Origin: Hypericum androsaemum
Taxonomy: Eukaryota > Streptophyta > Magnoliopsida > Malpighiales > Hypericaceae
Reading direction: 5' to 3'
Assembly (NCBI GenBank): GCA_963995505.1
Contig: OZ023199.1
Coordinates: forward strand, 1,364,001 to 1,428,000
Length of the DNA: 64,000 bases
Shown: in pieces, positions 56,225 through 64,000 of the stretch
Position numbering within the stretch: position 1 is the first letter of the stretch
How the letters are laid out: each line of letters starts with the position of its first letter
Position numbers and translations under genes: made by a program
Notes under the pieces: model-generated
What the model was told of the DNA's origin: nothing
The model's database searches: none
The model's input: the letters and a program-made list of their open reading frames with translations, nothing else

Positions 56225-57891
56225 TCTGAGAAGCCGTTAAAGAGAATCTGTTAGGGTTAGAGTTTCACGGGAAAGAGAGAAATGGACGAGAGAGATGACC
56301 AGTGCGAACCTTCTTTATTTCTTGGGACGCACGAGTGAGAACCTTCTTTCTTTCTTGGGACACACGAGTGAGAATCTTCTTTCTTTCTTGGGATGCAAGA
56401 GTGAGAACCTTGTCGAAGAACCTTTTCAGTGGTGTTAATTAGTTTGTGTGGCCCGGCGTACCACCGGTTTAGCGGAAAATTTTACAAATTAATTCTTGAT
56501 AACCTAATAGTTTAGATTTTTAATATAATTTCATTTTTTTTAAATTTATCGAAAGACAACTTTCTAAATGTTACCACTTTATAGAAGAACCACTGCAAAG
56601 TTTTTCGAGTTCGGGGTTTTGAATATTGGAATTTTATGTTTGGTTTTTTACTAAATTATTTGATATCTGAATATTATTGAGTTGACAAATTCAAATTTGA
56701 ATTAGGTAAAATTTTTGAAAGATAAAAAAATTATTTCAATAAATATTTAGCACTATTATATTACCGTACTTGAATTGAAATTTTTTTAGTTAAATTAGAA
56801 TAATATTTTCGATTACCGGTTTCGTTTGTGTGGGCCGAGAATGTCCGTCTTTTAATACAATTAATATAGTGGAGTTCGTTTGTTCGTCAGAAAAAAATTG
56901 CCGTGATTTATTTTTTTAACTTAAAATTCTATGGTATAACTTTTTTTTTTTGGTGATTGTGGTTTCCTAAATTATCATGACAATTAACAACAAGAGTTAG
57001 TTTATCCTAACTAGCCATGTCAGTACCATGTGAGGCTGATGGTAAATTAAATACTCAATTTCAATTGAGATAAAAAAATCTCTAACCCCAATTTCTGGTT
57101 ATGAGATATTTTGCTTCCGATTTAGAGTTTTAGAGTTTCAACATTTTGAATTTAAATTATGTATTTTTAATTCATCATGTCATCGTTAACTACGAAATAT
57201 AAATATGACGTGACACTTAAATGTATATGTCATGAGGAACAAACTAACCAAATTTAAAAAAATTCAAAAATCAGTGTCACGTTTCATAGTGATACTTTTC
57301 CGGTTTTCCTTTGTTTGTTCTCCTAATACTCAGCGTCTGCCGAGCCTGAAGTTTTCCCCTGGCCTGTTTGTTTTGGGCGCTGCGACAATTTATTGTCCAA
57401 TGGCAATACCAATTTAGTAAAATGTAGAACTAATCGACTTTATAAAAAAAATGGGAACCGAGGCAAAACTTTCCATTAGTTTATTGTCATTTTAGTTTAC
57501 CTCCTTTATCTTAAAATTTGGTCTTAAAAATGACGAGTTTGAACTCCAAAGTGAAATCTCACGAAAATACATGTACTTAAATAAAGTTAAGAGACCTTTT
57601 ACCAAATAGTAATTCATTTTCATTCACCAAAAAATAAATAGTAACTCATTTTCTATTGTAATACACAATTTTGGTCCACTACTGACTTGGATCAATTTTA
57701 TTTGGGTAAAAAATACTTAGATTAATTGACAAAAAAATGTATTACCAAATGATGTATTTACATTAGTAGAACTTAAATTTAAGTCACTTCTCCCAGAAAA
57801 AAAATCGTTACTTTTCAATACATAAGAAAGTAAAAAAAATTAAACAATAGCACAGAATTTTCGTTTTTAAGAGAATTTATAATAAAATTAA
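56225..57891. other. Upstream of the SC35 pseudogene and AT-rich spacer
   Basis: 56280-56420 holds three diverged units of about 38 bp (AACCTTCTTTCTTTCTTGGGA). Beyond that the sequence is AT-rich with no gene recognised. Confidence 0.5.
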
Positions 57892-58201
57892 GGGCAAATT
57901 ACCCTCACATCCCTGAGGTTTGGTCACCCTCTCCTAGGGTCCCTGACTTTTGGAAAAAGATTGTCCCGTCCTTAAATTTTGACGATAATAGACTCTCGGG
58001 TCCCCGGCTGACGTCATCGGCTCTTTTTTTTATTTTTGGTCATGGAAATGACCAAAATACTCTTAAACAAAAAATAAATTTTTTTACCTTCTTCAACCTT
58101 TTACCTCCCCCTCCCGTTCCCGCCGCCCCCCCCCCCCCCCCCCCCCCCCTCCTCTCCCCGCTCCCGTGACCAAACCTCAGGGATGTGAGAGTAATTTGCC
58201 C
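57892..58201. mobile_element. Mutator-like MITE with a perfect 9-bp target duplication and poly-C core
   Basis: Ends GGGCAAATTACCCTCACATC and (reverse complement) GGGCAAATTACTCTCACATC; target duplication TAAAATTAA at 57883-57891 and 58202-58210. The left arm continues with AGGGTCCCTGAC and AGACTCTCGGGTCC, as in the element at 48015, so they are one family. The interior includes 24 consecutive C (58126-58149). It sits 67 bases upstream of the KUP-like start codon. Confidence 0.94.
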
Positions 58202-58268
58202 TAAAATTAAAAATAATTAAGGTATACTTCGAACCAAATCCCACTCCCGTTCACCTGCTCCATATCCA

Positions 58269-58472
58269 ATGTCATCGGAGAGCATCAGCGTCGCCGGCGG
58301 CGGAGGCAGCAACGTCCGGCTAGCCTCCTCCTCCTCCGTGGAGTCGCGGTGGGTCTTCCAGGACGACGAAGGGGATCCCCCCGGGGCCGGATTTTACTCC
58401 GACGAGGACAATCCCGAACAGCGGCTGATCCGAACTGGACGGCGGATCGACTCGTCCAACGTCGAGGCGCAA
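58269..58472 (+). pseudogene. KUP/HAK potassium transporter (KUP7-like) exon 1, split by a retrotransposon
   Basis: The first 68 codons encode a cytosolic N-terminus with VESRWVFQDDEGD, then SDEDNPEQRLIRTGRRIDSS, the signature of the KUP7-type branch of plant K+ transporters. The frame then enters the LTR of the chromovirus at 58473 and would stop after 41 LTR-encoded residues. The continuation lies after 63195 and is itself broken. Intact relatives are 12-span K+/H+ symporters of the plasma membrane or tonoplast; no transport domain can be made here. Confidence 0.85.
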
Positions 58473-58803
58473 TGTTGCATGGTCAAATTGGGCAACCGAT
58501 TGAAGGATCCTAATCTAGGGATTGGAACTAGAGAATTGGGGATTTCTGCATCGGGCCCCAAGGAAGAAGAATATGAGGATGGACTAAGTGGCTGAGATGG
58601 ACTTTTGGACAAATAAGATTGGTTGGGCCGAGCTGTCACCAAGCCCACCAGAATTCTTTAAGTTGTTTATTTCCTTTCTTCAAGCTATGTAAGCCTGAGG
58701 GCACTTTAGACTTTTCCTAATTGACTTGGGTGCCATCTCATCAATTAGTTATATAACGAAAGCAAGGGAAGGGTGATTCTCATGCTGACTACCAAACAAA
58801 ATC

Positions 58804-58835
<32 letters not shown>

Positions 58836-58913
58836 CCGGGAAAATCCCTCGTCCCTGCTTGGTTTTCGGAGCTTCCTTCTTCAATTAGAAGCCCCCTAGA
58901 TCAACGCACTTCA
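58473..58913 (+). repeat. Chromovirus 5' LTR
   Basis: 441 bp with TG...CA ends. It carries a (CT)n run at 58808-58834 just before CCCGGGAAAA and is followed by the primer binding site. Confidence 0.95.
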
Positions 58914-58939
58914 CTTGGTATCAGAGCTCTGCTCGATTC

Positions 58940-59516
58940 TTGGTGGACATAGTACCTGCAACCATGAAGAATGAAGATTTAGCTGCCATTTTGAAGGAGC
59001 TCTCAGCTAAAGTTGATGCGATCGGAGAATCAAACAAGGATCTGAAATCAGAAATGGCGACAGTGAACAAATCAGTGGCCATGCTCACTGGGAAGTACGA
59101 AGGAATGGAGGGTGCAATCTCTGGGTTACAGAACTCTGTTTCTGGTCTCAACTTCCAGAACCAGGGACTCTCTGCCAAGGTGAATGAGATGAACAAGACA
59201 AGAGAAAACACGGTCACCATCGAGGAAGGAGATGCATCTCAAACGCGACCAACTAAGGTAACCAGATCTGAGTCATTTAACCATTCTAACTCTTCAGATC
59301 GTGGTAGGCACCCAAAGCTCAAGTTCCCTAAGTTTGATGGTGTTGATGTGCGTAGTTGGTTGATTAAGAGTGACCATTACTTTGCAATGGAAGGAACTGA
59401 GCCTAGCTATAAAATGAGATTGGTGGTGTTACACCTACAAGATAGAGCTCTTCAATGGTACCATAGCTATGCTAGGTCTAGAGAAGGGTTGCCTGAGGTC
59501 GAATGGGGGGAGTTTA
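58940..59516 (+). pseudogene. Truncated gypsy gag
   Basis: The first 190 residues or so of gag: a coiled-coil-like N-terminal part (LAAILKELSAKVDAIGESNK), then the retrotransposon gag domain (KFPKFDGVDVRSWLIKSDHY; LQDRALQWYHSY). It stops being gag at EWGEF and runs into inverted LTR sequence, ending at 59596. The rest of the capsid domain and the CCHC zinc knuckle are absent, so it should not build a working particle by itself. Translation probably begins at the inner MKNEDLAAI (58964), close to the usual gag start. Confidence 0.85.
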
Positions 59517-59723
59517 AAAAGTCTAAAGTGCCCTCAGGCTTACATAGCTTGAAGAAAGGAAATAAACAACTTAAAGAATTCTGGTGGGCTTGGTGACAGC
59601 TCGGCCCAACCAATCTTATTTGTCCAAAAGTCCATCTCAGCCACTTAGTCCATCCTCGTATTCTTCTTCCTTGGGGCCCGATGCAGAAATCCCCAATTCT
59701 CTAGTTCCAATCCCTAGATTAGG
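59517..59723 (-). repeat. Inverted internal copy of LTR bases 58509-58715
   Basis: The reverse complement of the mid-LTR, apparently without mismatch, runs from AAAAGTCTAAAGTGCC to CCCTAGATTAGG. It replaces the gag-protease junction of the element. Confidence 0.93.
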
Positions 59724-62700
59724 TGGTCTTGAGAGGATCTCCTAAGTCTCCCATGAAGGCCAGCACTGCCAACCAGATCACTAAACTTTTAACAGCTACA
59801 GAAGAGGAATCTGAGGTTGAATTCTGTAGCTTGGCTCTTGTTAAACATGTTTCTGACATTTCAACTCAGGAACACCCACTCATTTTGCCTACTTGTCAGC
59901 GATTAGAGGTTAACCCTCCTGCTTTACAGCGATTTCTTGACAAGTTTGAAGATGTTTTTCAAGAGCCTAAGGGGTTGCCTCCTACCAGGAACATGGTTCA
60001 TTCTATCCCACTAAAGGAAGGTTCCTCTCCCATTAATTTAAGGCCCTACAAGTACTCTGTTCAGCAGAAAGATGTCTTAGAAAAGCTTGTACAGGAGATG
60101 CTCCAAGCTGACTTTATACAGAAAAGTCAGAGTTGCTTTTCCTCTCCAGTAGTCTTGGTCAAGAAGAAAGATGGCACCTGGAGGTTTTGCGTTGACTACA
60201 GGGCCCTCAATGACACTACGATTAAAGATAAGTACCCTATACCTGTGGTGGAGGAACTCCTTGATGAACTAGGTGGAGCTAGATGGTTTTCTAAGGTAGA
60301 TCTTCGGGCTGGCTTCCATCAAATAAGGATGAATGAGGGAGACGTTTATAAGACAGCCTTTAAGACTCACGATGGGCACTATGAGTTTAAGGTTATGCCA
60401 TTTGGCCTCACAAACGCACCTGCTACCTTTCAAAGTACAATGAATGATGTTTTTAGGCCTTACTTGAGGAGATTTGTCTTAGTGTTCTTTGACGATATCC
60501 TAATATATAGTTCAGGTTATGAGGAGCACTTGCAGCACTTAACTACAGTCTTGACTACCCTAAGAGAGAATCAGTTGTTTGCAAAACTGTCCAAGTGTAG
60601 TTTCGGCTTGCCATCAATTGAATACTTGGGCCATATCATTTCTGGTGAAGGAGTTTCTACTGACCCTAAAAAGATCTTGGATGTCCAGAATTGGGCACTT
60701 CCCAAAACATTGAAGAGGCTGAGGGGATTCCTAGGCCTTTGCGGATACTATAGGAGGTTTGTCAGGAACTATGGCCTCATCAGTAGACCTTTAACTACTC
60801 TATTGAGGAAAGATTCTTTTATCTGGACTCCCGAAGCTGTTTCTGCCTTCCAGCAGCTAAAGGAAGCAATGGTTAGTGCCCCTGTACTTGCTCTACCTGA
60901 CTTTTCTCTGCCTTTTGTCTTAGAAACAGATGCATCTCATTATGGTGTGGGAGCTGTATTGATGCAACAAGGACATCCAATTGCCTACTACAGCAAAGCT
61001 ATGGGGGTGAAATACCAAATTCTCTCAGTATATGAGAAAGAGTTGAGAGCTGTGGTCCTAGCTGTCACTAAATGGCATCATTATTTAGTGGGCAGGTGCT
61101 TTATCATCAGGACCGACCATCAAAGTCTCAAATATCTCCTCACTCAGAATTTATCTACTGCTAGTCAATGTAGTTGGCTAGCTAAGCTGTTGGGATATGA
61201 TTACAAGATTGAATACAAAAAGGGATCAGAGAACAAGGTGGCAGATGCCCTGTCACGGCTTCCAGAGCCTGACTCTCTCCTCTCTGCTATATCTCTAGTT
61301 GAAGTGGAAGACCTGAGAGATGAAATTTATGCTAGTTGCTTACAAGATCCTAAACTGGTTGATATAATTCAATCTTTAACTGCAGGGGTGGACGTTCCTG
61401 GCCCTTATGCCTTGATACAAGGGAAGTTACTTAGGAAGGGAAGGTTGGTTGTTGGTCCAAACACTACTCTCAAACAAAAGCTACTCAACTTGTATCATTC
61501 CTCAGCTGTGAGTGGCCATTCCGGGGTTCAAGCTACCTATAAAAGGATCCAAGGAGTTCTCTACTGGGCTGGGATGGAAAGAGATGTCAGAAACTTTATC
61601 AGAGGGTGTTCAATCTGCCAGCAATGCAAGTATGATAACAGCTCTTATCCAGGCCTGCTTCAGCCAATTCCAGTCCCAAAACGACTATGGCAGTGTATAT
61701 CTATGGATTTTATTGATGGACTCCCCAAATCCCAAGGCAAGACTACTATATTCGTGGTGGTGGATAAGCTCAGCAAGTATGCCCACTTTATTTCCCTCAC
61801 TCATCCCTATACTGCTGCTACTGTGGCCAAGGCCTTCATGGATCAGATTTACAGGTTGCACGGCATGCCTGAGACTATTATTAGCGACAGAGATGCTATA
61901 TTCCTAAGTACCTTCTGGCAAGAACTCTTTAAACTACAAGGAGTGGACCTCAGACTTTCTACAGCCTACCATCCTCAAACTGACGGCCAAACAGAGGTGG
62001 TTAATCGTTGTTTAGAAACCTACCTACGATGCATGATTCACAACAAGCCTTATGACTGGAATCAATGGTTACCTTTAGCGGAATGGTGGTACAATTCCAC
62101 CTTTCACACCGCAGCATGCGTCTCTCCCTTTGAAGCGCTGTATGGTGAGCCCCCACCAGTTCATCTCCCATACTTCGCGGGCGATTCGTCGGTCGAAGCC
62201 GTGGACAGAACACTATCTGCTCGGGAGGAAAATCTGCGACTCCTCAAGTTCCACCTGCAGCGTGCACAAGGCCGTATGAAACAGCAAGCAGATAAGAAGA
62301 GGTCCGACAGAAATTTTCAAATCGGGGACTGGGTCTGGTTAAAACTCCAACCCTACAGACAACAATCAGTGCATGCACGAGACAACAACAAGTTGAGTCC
62401 CCGATACTATGGTCCCTTCCAGATAATCGACACTAAAGGGAAGGTGGCCTACACTCTAGCCCTTCCGGCCTCCTCTAAAGTGCACCCCACCTTCCATGTT
62501 TCTCAATTAAAGGGGGTGGTGGGTGACTTACCCGTTACTATGACAGAGATTCCGGTCGGCTGGGCTCCAGACCGCGAGCCTGAGGCCATATTGGATCGCC
62601 GAACGGTCAAACGTCACAATTGTGCTGCTGTTCAAGTCCTGGTCCAATGGACGGGCTCCACTCCACTCGACGCTACCTGGGAGTTTTCCGACGAGCTGAA

Positions 62701-62875
62701 GCGTCGATTTCCTTCCAGCTCCTTGTGGTCAAGGATCTCGAGTGGAGGGGAATGTTGCATGGTCAAATTGGGCAACCGATTGAAGGATCCTAATCTAGGG
62801 ATTGGAACTAGAGAATTGGGGATTTCTGCATCGGGCCCCAAGGAAGAAGAATATGAGGATGGACTAAGTGGCTGA
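59723..62875 (+). CDS. Gypsy chromovirus pol: reverse transcriptase, RNase H, integrase, chromodomain
   Basis: An open frame of 1050 residues. The first 20 or so codons follow the inverted LTR junction. Reverse transcriptase spans about 105-310, with VKKKDGTWRFCVDYRALN and the catalytic FFDD at 255-258. RNase H follows (FVLETDASHYGVGAVL; RTDHQSLKYLL). The integrase has its zinc finger (H-H then CSICQQC), the core Asp in SMDFIDGLPKS and in ISDRDAIF, and Glu in DGQTEVVN. A C-terminal chromodomain-like end (VLVQWTGSTPLDATWEF) marks a chromovirus, perhaps Reina-like. No protease domain is present. The last 40 residues come from the 3' LTR. Replication would need gag and protease from another copy. 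Confidence 0.93.
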   Translation: MVLRGSPKSPMKASTANQITKLLTATEEESEVEFCSLALVKHVSDISTQEHPLILPTCQRLEVNPPALQRFLDKFEDVFQEPKGLPPTRNMVHSIPLKEGSSPINLRPYKYSVQQKDVLEKLVQEMLQADFIQKSQSCFSSPVVLVKKKDGTWRFCVDYRALNDTTIKDKYPIPVVEELLDELGGARWFSKVDLRAGFHQIRMNEGDVYKTAFKTHDGHYEFKVMPFGLTNAPATFQSTMNDVFRPYLRRFVLVFFDDILIYSSGYEEHLQHLTTVLTTLRENQLFAKLSKCSFGLPSIEYLGHIISGEGVSTDPKKILDVQNWALPKTLKRLRGFLGLCGYYRRFVRNYGLISRPLTTLLRKDSFIWTPEAVSAFQQLKEAMVSAPVLALPDFSLPFVLETDASHYGVGAVLMQQGHPIAYYSKAMGVKYQILSVYEKELRAVVLAVTKWHHYLVGRCFIIRTDHQSLKYLLTQNLSTASQCSWLAKLLGYDYKIEYKKGSENKVADALSRLPEPDSLLSAISLVEVEDLRDEIYASCLQDPKLVDIIQSLTAGVDVPGPYALIQGKLLRKGRLVVGPNTTLKQKLLNLYHSSAVSGHSGVQATYKRIQGVLYWAGMERDVRNFIRGCSICQQCKYDNSSYPGLLQPIPVPKRLWQCISMDFIDGLPKSQGKTTIFVVVDKLSKYAHFISLTHPYTAATVAKAFMDQIYRLHGMPETIISDRDAIFLSTFWQELFKLQGVDLRLSTAYHPQTDGQTEVVNRCLETYLRCMIHNKPYDWNQWLPLAEWWYNSTFHTAACVSPFEALYGEPPPVHLPYFAGDSSVEAVDRTLSAREENLRLLKFHLQRAQGRMKQQADKKRSDRNFQIGDWVWLKLQPYRQQSVHARDNNKLSPRYYGPFQIIDTKGKVAYTLALPASSKVHPTFHVSQLKGVVGDLPVTMTEIPVGWAPDREPEAILDRRTVKRHNCAAVQVLVQWTGSTPLDATWEFSDELKRRFPSSSLWSRISSGGECCMVKLGNRLKDPNLGIGTRELGISASGPKEEEYEDGLSG

Positions 62876-63083
62876 GATGGACTTTTGGACAAATAAGATT
62901 GGTTGGGCCGAGCTGTCACCAAGCCCACCAGAATTCTTTAAGTTGTTTATTTCCTTTCTTCAAGCTATGTAAGCCTGAGGGCACTTTAGACTTTTCCTAA
63001 TTGACTTGGGTGCCATCTCATCAATTAGTTATATAACGAAAGCAAGGGAAGGGTGATTCTCATGCTGACTACCAAACAAAATC

Positions 63084-63119
<36 letters not shown>

Positions 63120-63195
63120 GGGAAAATCCCTCGTCCCTGCTTGGTTTTCGGAGCTTCCTTCTTCAATTAGAAGCCCCCTAGATCAACGCACTTCA
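62753..63195 (+). repeat. Chromovirus 3' LTR
   Basis: 443 bp; the only visible difference from the 5' LTR is one extra CT unit. Followed by the target duplication CGCAA. Confidence 0.95.
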
Positions 63196-63200
63196 CGCAA

Positions 63201-64000
63201 CGACTACGAGGTTCTGGTCCTCTTCTTCTTGTTCTCGATTTGATTAATTAGCGAATAGCATTAGGGAATGAGTAGTTAGTTAGTCATTTGGGGTTTCGGT
63301 CTTGGTGATTGTTTGGGTTTTGGAGTTTCTAATCTAATTCGAAGAGGAGCTTTGTTTCGGGTGTTCGAATTTAGGGTGGCAGATTAGGAATAAGAGGATA
63401 GGGTGGAGAGGATTTGAGCAAGATGATTGTTGTTTAGGGTGTTGGAATTTAGATTAAATATCCTAAACACAATCATCTGGTGGTGGATATTTAATCTAAA
63501 TTCGAACACCCTAACCCTAGATGATTTGAGCTTGCTTGCCTTTTGGTGCTTGGTTAAGGAGATTCGGGTAGGTAGGTTATGGAGAACCTTGAGAAGAGAG
63601 GATGTTGGATACAAGGAAAGTGCTATTATTTGTCTAACTGAAACTACACTCACCAGTGTAATATTCCTGTCACATCGCTACACCCATGATGGACGGCGTG
63701 ACAGGAATGTGATGTTTACCAAGGCACCTATTAGCGGTGAAGAGGATGTCATTTGATCGTGATCCCTCTAATCAAATATGTGCTTGTGGTTCTTTGGGCC
63801 AATGATGATGGTGAAGGTATGCCAAGCCTACAGTCCAATAAATTATAAACCCAAGTGACTTGCACTCTAATCATTACTTGTTCCTATATTGTAACCTCTA
63901 ACTTGATTCAAGTTTTTAGGGGTTACTTTTGCCGTGTACTCATTGATCTCAAGCTTCAGGTTGAAAGTGCCATCTCCTGAGCTTGAGAGGTCGTTGAAAA
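63201..64000 (+). pseudogene. KUP7-like transporter remnant, downstream half
   Basis: After the retrotransposon the codons for NDYE (about 63198-63209) continue the exon, followed by intron-like DNA. Near 63708-63816 pieces read VMFTKAPISGEEDVI, then, after a deletion and frame change, IPLIKYVLVVLWANDDGEG, up to a GT donor at 63817. The next exon (63920-64000) reads VTFAVYSLIS joined directly to SFRLKVPSPELERSLK, lacking roughly 20 residues usually between them. These are transmembrane-helix-2 and loop segments of KUP/HAK/KT transporters. With helix 1 and other parts lost, the gene was already decaying apart from the retrotransposon insertion. It may continue past the window. Confidence 0.82.
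63435..63513. repeat. Hairpin: 29-bp arms (28/29 paired), 21-base loop
   Basis: The left arm (63435-63463) and the right arm (63485-63513) both read TAGGGTGTT[G/C]GAATTTAG in their own 5' to 3' sense. It lies in former intron DNA of the KUP-like pseudogene. A further partial copy (GGGTGTTCGAATTTAGGGT) is at 63359-63377. Confidence 0.9.

Larger units (their letters stand above)
58473..63195 (+). mobile_element. Young Ty3/gypsy chromovirus with a rearranged gag/protease region
   Basis: Bounded by LTRs 58473-58913 and 62753-63195 (TGTTGC...CTTCA) and by a perfect 5-bp target duplication CGCAA (58468-58472 and 63196-63200). A primer binding site TGGTATCAGAGC follows the 5' LTR (58917-58928), and a purine tract GAGTGGAGGGGAA precedes the 3' LTR. 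The LTRs look identical apart from CT-repeat length, so insertion is recent. gag is cut short and protease is missing: in their place is an inverted 207-bp piece of the element's own LTR (59517-59723). The pol frame is otherwise open. Confidence 0.95.

Overview
The window is plant nuclear DNA, most likely from a dicot. It is AT-rich, its genes have GT-AG introns, and it carries papain-type cysteine proteases, a plastid FAD synthetase, a plant TMEM53/DUF829 protein, broken class VIII myosin, SR-splicing-factor and KUP/HAK potassium-transporter genes, and copia, chromovirus, TRIM, hAT and Mutator-like mobile DNA. I cannot name the species.

Layout: 0-2.1 kb is the decayed 5' part of a copia element (minus strand) with an LTR. 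At 4.0-4.7 kb is a two-exon gene for a secreted 14-cysteine defensin-like peptide; a shorter relative lies at 24.7-25.0 kb. At 5.5-9.5 kb two SAG39-like cysteine proteases stand head to head around a TRIM element and a stray copy of an intron. At 10.3-11.1 and 17.8-18.6 kb are two paralogues of a small membrane protein. At 19.0-20.8 kb is a 5'-truncated, frameshifted myosin VIII pseudogene. From 13.3 to 41.2 kb the DNA is mostly a broken array of segmental duplications carrying three copies of a six- to seven-span membrane protein (15.4, 29.4 and 36.0 kb) and RNase H-like retroelement scraps, interrupted by hAT-like and Mutator-like MITEs and by the 3' end of the copia element seen at the left edge. 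At 42.4-44.3 kb is an intact four-exon TMEM53/DUF829 gene and at 49.5-52.2 kb an intact five-exon RIBF-type FAD synthetase, both on the minus strand. At 53.2-55.0 kb is the 3' end of another copia element with a 1.5-kb LTR. At 55.2-56.2 kb is an SC35-like pseudogene whose first coding segment is repeated four times in a 60-bp unit. At 58.3-64.0 kb is a KUP7-like pseudogene split by a young 4.7-kb chromovirus with a 5-bp target duplication, near-identical LTRs and an inverted piece of its own LTR where late gag and protease should be.

The genes do not form a pathway. The main signal is genome turnover: local duplication followed by decay, and a recurring group of Mutator-like foldback MITEs (about 9.9, 21.0, 37.6, 48.0 and 57.9 kb, plus a half copy at 28.3 kb) that share GG(G)NAAA ends and 9-bp target duplications. 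The best candidates for new biology are the two-domain cysteine-rich peptide gene, the SC35 60-bp N-terminal repeat, the rearranged chromovirus and the MITE group.
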